A DNA stretch of 9,586 bases from Betaproteobacteria bacterium (GTDB lineage: Bacteria > Pseudomonadota > Gammaproteobacteria > Burkholderiales > Rhodocyclaceae): positions 1-9,586 of the forward strand of contig BNUC01000136.1 in NCBI GenBank assembly GCA_025997075.1. The letters run 5' to 3'. The notes beneath the pieces were generated by a model that was not told the DNA's origin, ran no database searches, and worked only from the letters and a program-made list of their open reading frames with translations. Position numbers and translations under genes: made by a program. Each line of letters begins with the position of its first letter. The first letter of the stretch is position 1. Positions 6,562 through 9,586 of this stretch are shown here, one piece after another.

Positions 6562-7494
6562 ATGAGCCAAGAAAAATTCCGTCTGGTCACCCGCAGCGAC
6601 TTCGATGGCCTCGTTTGCGCTGTCCTGCTCAACGACCTCGATTTGATTGACGATATCAAGTTCGTGCATCCCAAAGACATGCAGGATGGCAAGATTGACA
6701 TCACCAGCCGCGACATCACCACCAACCTGCCCTATGTGCCCGAAGCGCATCTGGCCTTCGACCATCACCTCTCGGAAATCAAGCGCAACACCGGAGAGCG
6801 TAAAAACCACTTCATCATCCCCGACGCCCCTTCCGCCGCGCGCGTGGTATACGACTACTACGGCGGCAAAAAAGCCTTCCCCGGAATTTCCGACGACATG
6901 ATGGAGGCGGTGGATAAGGCCGACAGCGCTCAGTATTCCCGCGAAGACATCGTTGATCCCAAGGACTGGGTATTGCTCAATTATCTGATGGACGCCCGTA
7001 CCGGCCTGGGCCGTTTCCGCGAATTCCGCATCAGCAACTACACGCTGATGATGGATTTGATCAAGTACTGCAAGAGCCACACCATTAAGGAAATCCTTGA
7101 GTTGCCCGATGTCAGGGAACGCAGCGATCTGTATTTCGAGCATGCCGAAAAAGCCAGAGAACAGCTCAAGCGTTGTTCCACGGTTTATAAAAATCTGGTC
7201 GTGCTCGACCTGCGCGAGGAAGAAACGATTTACGCCACCAATCGTTTCATGATTTACGCCTTATACCCGGAAACCAATATTTCCATCCATGTCCTGTGGG
7301 GTCTGAAAAAACAGAACACCGTTTTCGCTACCGGCAAATCCATCCTCGACCGTTCCAGCAAAACCAATATCGGCGAACTGATGCTGACCTACGGCGGCGG
7401 CGGACACCATGCGGCGGGCACCTGCCAGGTGCCGAACGATGAGGCCGAAAGCGCGTTGCAAAAGCTGATTAAACAGATTAACGCAGACGGCTGA
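6562..7494 (+). CDS. DHH/DHHA1 family phosphoesterase
   Basis: A 310-residue cytosolic metal-dependent phosphoesterase of the DHH superfamily (exopolyphosphatase/oligoribonuclease relatives). GGAG at 6550-6553, 8 bases before the ATG, fixes the start. The catalytic domain shows LVTRSDFDGLVCA with Asp13 and Asp15, the DHH signature FDHHLSE with Asp67, His68 and His69, and a later Asp in AVDKADSAQ (about residue 117). The C-terminal DHHA1 domain ends with the substrate-binding glycine motif YGGGGHHAAGTCQV (277-290). The likely substrates are short oligonucleotides, pAp or cyclic dinucleotide products, but the sequence alone does not say which. The spacing from ccdB (69 bp) and its own ribosome site suggest an independent gene. 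Complete and normal in codon use. Confidence 0.9.
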   Translation: MSQEKFRLVTRSDFDGLVCAVLLNDLDLIDDIKFVHPKDMQDGKIDITSRDITTNLPYVPEAHLAFDHHLSEIKRNTGERKNHFIIPDAPSAARVVYDYYGGKKAFPGISDDMMEAVDKADSAQYSREDIVDPKDWVLLNYLMDARTGLGRFREFRISNYTLMMDLIKYCKSHTIKEILELPDVRERSDLYFEHAEKAREQLKRCSTVYKNLVVLDLREEETIYATNRFMIYALYPETNISIHVLWGLKKQNTVFATGKSILDRSSKTNIGELMLTYGGGGHHAAGTCQVPNDEAESALQKLIKQINADG

Positions 7495-7510
7495 AGACAA
7501 ATTCACCGTA

Positions 7511-7540
7511 GGGGCAGGCTCCTGTGCCTGTCCTTTGTTT
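7511..7540 (+). terminator. Probable terminator of the DHH gene
   Basis: GGGGCAGGC pairs with GCCTGTCC (imperfectly, one bulge) and is followed by TTTGTTTT. It lies 17 bases after the DHH stop. The surrounding motif (CGTAGGGGC.GGNTCCT.TGCC) also appears after htpG at about 5746-5764, so it is a dispersed repeat used at gene ends. Confidence 0.5.
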
Positions 7541-7644
7541 TCATCTCCGGTCAATCCAGGCGACCATAGGGGCCGTCCTTACTTTAGAGCGTTTTCGAGT
7601 CAAATCTGTCCGGGATATTTCACATGCGTTTAGAGTCGCATAGG

Positions 7645-7720
7645 TTGGGGTGAGTGAAACGAACCCCAACATTGGAATGGCTCATTGGCTGCTGCGTTGG
7701 GGTTCGCAAGCTCACCCCAA
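7645..7720. repeat. Large inverted repeat with structured arms
   Basis: The arm at 7645-7670 (TTGGGGTGAG ... CGAACCCCAAC) is matched in inverted form by 7696-7720 (GTTGGGGTTCG ... CTCACCCCAA) with a 25-base loop. Each arm is itself a small hairpin (TTGGGG with CCCCAA), so the DNA can form either one long stem or two short ones. Confidence 0.75.
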
Positions 7721-7734
7721 TCTATTCGCACTGG

Positions 7735-7760
7735 ATTCCCGCCTTCGCGAAGGCGGGAAT
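7735..7760. repeat. Perfect 26-bp palindrome of the ATTCCC/GGGAAT type
   Basis: The 26 bases from ATTCCCGCC to GGCGGGAAT are identical to their reverse complement. The sequence context (TGG before, GACG after) is that of a widespread intergenic repeat, comparable to the ATTCCC...GGGAAT repeats (dRS3) known in Neisseria. Confidence 0.8.
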
Positions 7761-7810
7761 GACGTAAAAATAGCCACTGTCTGTACTTAAAAACGTAAAA
7801 CGCTCTATTC

Positions 7811-8812
7811 ATGCGCATTTCCCAACTCCAGGAAACCCTCACTCAACTGGGCGCAAAGCCCGTCCACATCGACCGCATCCTGCGCGCCTGGCTGAAAGGG
7901 CGACCCCTGGACGCCGGTCCTCGCAAACACGCGGCGGCGCAAACACTGCCACTTACAGTACGCGCCGCTCTGCCGGAACTTGCGCAAAGTCTGCAAAATC
8001 TCGCCACTGTTGTCGAACGCCATCCCGACCCCGACGGTTCCGCCCGCCTGCTGGTGCGTCTGGCCGACGGGCAACACGTGGAAAGCGTGCAACTGCCGAA
8101 AGCGGGCGTCTGCGTCTCCACCCAGGTCGGTTGCGCCGTTGGCTGCGCCTTTTGCATGACCGGAAAAAGCAGCCTTCTGCGCCAACTGCAAAGCGGCGAA
8201 ATCCTGGCGCAAGTCCTCTGCGCTGCCAATGTCAAACGGGTCGTGTTCATGGGCATGGGCGAACCGGCGCACAATCTGGAAAACGTCTGCGAAGCCATCG
8301 ACGCGCTCGGCATCTGGGGCGGCATCGGGCACAAGAATCTGGTTTTTTCCAGCGTCGGCGACCCGCGCATTTTCCCGCGCCTGCTCGCGGGCCGCGTCAA
8401 ACCCGCATTGGCGCTTTCCTTGCACAGCACTCATGCCTCACTACGCCGCAGCCTGCTGCCGAAAGCGCCGGATATAAGCCCGGAAGCCCTGGTCGACGCC
8501 GGAGAAGCCTACGCCCGCGCCACCGGCTATCCGATTCAATACCAATGGACATTGCTGGCTGGCATCAACGACAGCGAGGAAGAACTGGCGGGCATCGAAC
8601 GCCTGTTGAAGGGCAAATACGCGATGCTGAACCTGATTCCCTACAACGAAAATCCGGGACTGGCTTACCAGCGCCCGGCCTTGCACGCCATCGTCGCCAT
8701 GACCCGCCGCCTGAACCGCGCCGGCATCCTCACCCGCATCCGCCATTCCGCCGGACAGGAAGTCGAGGGCGGCTGCGGGCAGTTGCGGTCCAGGAGTCAG
8801 GTATCATACTAA
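7811..8812 (+). CDS. RlmN-family radical SAM RNA methyltransferase (short paralogue)
   Basis: A 333-residue radical SAM enzyme of the RlmN/Cfr family, which methylate C2 or C8 of adenosine in 23S rRNA or tRNA. The iron-sulfur motif C-x3-C-x2-C is at Cys108, Cys112 and Cys115 (VGCAVGCAFCMTG). The two catalytic cysteines of the family are present: Cys101 in VCVSTQ and Cys322 in GGCGQLR. GMGEPAHNLENV (148-159) is the SAM-binding GEP motif, with ALSLHSTHASLRRSLLP and YQWTLLAGINDS following. It is shorter than E. coli RlmN (384), mainly at the N-terminus, so it may be the RlmN-like paralogue rather than the main enzyme. No Shine-Dalgarno precedes the ATG because a MITE-like element ends three bases upstream. 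The tail after GGCGQLR is encoded by 7-bp repeats and a duplicated segment. Confidence 0.85.
   Translation: MRISQLQETLTQLGAKPVHIDRILRAWLKGRPLDAGPRKHAAAQTLPLTVRAALPELAQSLQNLATVVERHPDPDGSARLLVRLADGQHVESVQLPKAGVCVSTQVGCAVGCAFCMTGKSSLLRQLQSGEILAQVLCAANVKRVVFMGMGEPAHNLENVCEAIDALGIWGGIGHKNLVFSSVGDPRIFPRLLAGRVKPALALSLHSTHASLRRSLLPKAPDISPEALVDAGEAYARATGYPIQYQWTLLAGINDSEEELAGIERLLKGKYAMLNLIPYNENPGLAYQRPALHAIVAMTRRLNRAGILTRIRHSAGQEVEGGCGQLRSRSQVSY
8787..8807 (-). repeat. Three heptamers at the 3' end of the RlmN-like gene
   Basis: GGTCCAG, GAGTCAG and GTATCAT run in 7-bp register; on the minus strand they read as CTGACTC/CTGGACC-type units, the same family as the array after htpG (for example TGATACCTGAC is shared in inverted form with 5820-5830). 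They encode the last residues of the RlmN-like protein. Confidence 0.55.
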
Positions 8813-8850
8813 TTTGCATTCAAAGATATAGAAGTAATCCATTTAAAACC
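8811..8850 (+). repeat. Diverged copy of the 3' end of the small ORF
   Basis: These 40 bases align without gaps to 9001-9040, sharing AATTTGC, TTC and GATATAGA blocks in order, exactly 190 bp apart. Both copies encode the same kind of tail (NLHSKI-stop here, NLRSMI-stop there), so this is the stump of a duplicated gene whose body was lost when it joined the RlmN-like gene. Confidence 0.55.
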
Positions 8851-8859
8851 GGAGAAGGA

Positions 8860-9021
8860 TTGAACACGAGAGGGATTGTTTTCCAAGGCGACGATGCCAT
8901 CGCACAGAACGTGTTCAACGGCATCAAGATTCCTGAAGACGTGGTTGCCGAAATAGTCTTCTCGCAAGGTTTTCCACACATGTTCGGCTGGATTGATACC
9001 AATTTGCGTTCGATGATATAG
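8860..9021 (+). CDS. Small unrecognised ORF, probably a gene remnant
   Basis: A TTG start at 8860 with GGAG at 8851-8854 (5-base spacing) would give a 53-residue acidic protein beginning NTRGIVFQGDDAIAQN, with KIPEDVVAEIVFSQGFPHMF in the middle and NLRSMI at the end. Composition is protein-like. I do not recognise the family. Its 3' end and downstream bases exist in a second, diverged copy at 8811-8850, so it was part of a tandem duplication. It may be an intact small gene or the C-terminal part of a larger one whose start has been replaced; the weak start codon favours the second. Confidence 0.35.
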   Translation: MNTRGIVFQGDDAIAQNVFNGIKIPEDVVAEIVFSQGFPHMFGWIDTNLRSMI

Positions 9022-9051
9022 AGGCTACCCACCTGAATCTAAAGATAAAGC

Positions 9052-9067
9052 ATGGAGATATCTCCAT
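9052..9067. repeat. Perfect 16-bp palindrome
   Basis: ATGGAGATATCTCCAT is identical to its reverse complement. It lies in AT-rich DNA between the small ORF and the truncated end of the IS630-type transposase. Confidence 0.7.
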
Positions 9068-9074
9068 ATTTATA

Positions 9075-9404
9075 TTATTGAAAGCAAGTTGGTATGAGTT
9101 CCGGGCTGTAGGGCGGCAGGAAGATCAAGCGCAGGTTATCGGGTATCCTCAGTTTGTTGGCCAGATGCCAACCTGCCTGATCCATGACCATGAGGACAAA
9201 TTCGTTTCTATGTCGTCGTCCAACTTCCGCCAGGAAGATTGACATCATCTCGGCGTTTGCCCACGGCAAGACCAGAGAGTCCATCACGCCGTCGTGCGGA
9301 CTGACAGCGCTGAAGGCATAGAGATACTTCCGTCCCAGACGAGCACCGACGATCGGACGCATACGACGGGGCGCCCAGCATCGTCGTGCCCGACTTTGAC
9401 ACCG
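9075..9404 (-). pseudogene. IS630-family transposase fragment
   Basis: The minus-strand frame is open from a TAG at 9405-9407 to TAA 9075-9077 and reads CWAPRRMRPIVGARLGRKYL, then SLVLPWANAEMMSIFLAEVG, VMDQAGWHLANKLRIPDNLR and LIFLPPYSPELIP. These are the ordered signatures of IS630-type DDE transposases, including the second catalytic Asp in MDQAGWH and the PPYSPEL-x-P motif. The first catalytic Asp would lie upstream of the TAG and is absent. The catalytic Glu, normally a few residues after PEL-N-P, is lost because the frame leaves the family after LIP. It is therefore inactive and truncated at both ends. No terminal inverted repeats were found. Confidence 0.85.
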
Positions 9405-9492
9405 CTAAGACACACACACCTCTGGAAGCCGCCTAGCGCAAGGCCTCCGGCGAAGTAGTCGAAAGGGGTGTGTATCTAGGCGGGGAACGTGC

Positions 9493-9585
9493 TCAATCCA
9501 GATTCAGGATGGGCTTGGGCGGCTTAATCTTTAATGTTTTCAATCGCTTAACGGCGCCCGTTGAGGGTTCCGTGACTTGCCAGAC
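9493..9585 (-). CDS. 3' end of an unrecognised minus-strand gene at the window edge
   Basis: From base 9585 down to the TGA at 9493-9495 a frame encodes 30 residues, VWQVTEPSTGAVKRLKTLKI followed by a proline-rich end (KPPKPILNLD). The composition is clearly protein-like. It could be a transposase C-terminus given the neighbouring IS630 fragment, but I cannot identify it from 30 residues. Confidence 0.4.
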   Translation of the reverse strand, partial: VWQVTEPSTGAVKRLKTLKIKPPKPILNLD

Positions 9586-9586
9586 A

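Larger units (their letters stand above)
7585..7807. mobile_element. MITE-like element with 11-bp terminal inverted repeats and TA ends
   Basis: TAGAGCGTTTT at 7585-7595 is exactly inverted as AAAACGCTCTA at 7797-7807, enclosing 223 bp with no credible gene. Both ends finish in TA, which fits the TA target duplication of IS630/Tc1-mariner type elements. The interior is made mostly of further inverted repeats. The right end stops three bases before the start codon of the RlmN-like gene. The apparent minus-strand ORF through it (7630-7842) only translates repeats. The TIRs are directly visible; the mobile origin is an inference. Confidence 0.6.

Noticed and set aside
6514..7143. 209-codon minus-strand ORF opposite the DHH gene
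   Set aside because: Antisense shadow of the conserved DHH frame.
7630..7842. 70-codon minus-strand ORF (contains RHSRLREGGNP and WGELANPNAAA)
   Set aside because: It is a translation of the inverted repeats and the 26-bp palindrome; such ORFs are frequently mis-annotated.
8131..9021. 296-codon plus-strand ORF overlapping the RlmN-like gene
   Set aside because: Its first two thirds are an out-of-frame R/P-rich shadow of the methyltransferase; only the part after 8860 looks coding.
9075..9404. Functional IS630 element mobilising the MITE
   Set aside because: Catalytic residues and both ends are missing and no TAGAGCGTTTT ends flank it, so this copy cannot be the active source.

Overview
This looks like a chromosomal window from a moderately GC-rich proteobacterium. 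The HtpG, DHH-phosphoesterase and RlmN-like sequences and the style of the intergenic repeats make me favour a betaproteobacterium (Rhodocyclales or Nitrosomonadales type), but this is an inference without any search. The right part is a housekeeping block with intact genes. The left part and the far right edge are accessory DNA in decay.

Layout. 1-620: scraps of mobile or phage-like coding sequence: a C-terminal tail entering from the left edge, a hairpin, a 16-codon ORF overlapping a frameshifted gene whose C-terminus resembles phage tail-completion (gpG/gpS-like) proteins. 715-3504, minus strand: a decayed operon of a coiled-coil protein, an unrecognised N-terminal module and a tandem CbxX/CfxQ-type AAA+ ATPase. 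It carries two in-frame stops (TAG, TAA), three apparent one-base deletions, and loses the second AAA+ domain just after its Walker A. This is the most likely trace of an undescribed system here.

3672-5725: htpG (Hsp90) behind a textbook sigma-32 promoter, divergent from the decayed operon. 5701-5846: a composite element with two mirrored arrays of 7-bp repeats around a hairpin; it supplies the last codons and the stop of htpG. 5848-6492: a ccdAB toxin-antitoxin operon with promoter and a double palindromic operator. 6562-7494: a DHH/DHHA1 phosphoesterase followed by a hairpin terminator. 7585-7807: a 223-bp MITE-like element with 11-bp terminal inverted repeats ending in TA, packed with nested inverted repeats, ending three bases before the start of an RlmN-family radical SAM methyltransferase (7811-8812). 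That gene also ends in the 7-bp repeats.

8811-9586: junk-like accessory DNA: a small ORF whose 3' end is duplicated 190 bp upstream, a truncated IS630-type transposase on the minus strand, and the 3' tail of another minus-strand gene running off the right edge.

The intact genes do not form one pathway. They are protein quality control (htpG), addiction (ccdAB), phosphoester hydrolysis (DHH) and RNA modification (RlmN-like). What links the region is a high density of small repeats placed exactly at gene ends, next to an eroding AAA+ cluster. No tRNA, rRNA or CRISPR array was seen.
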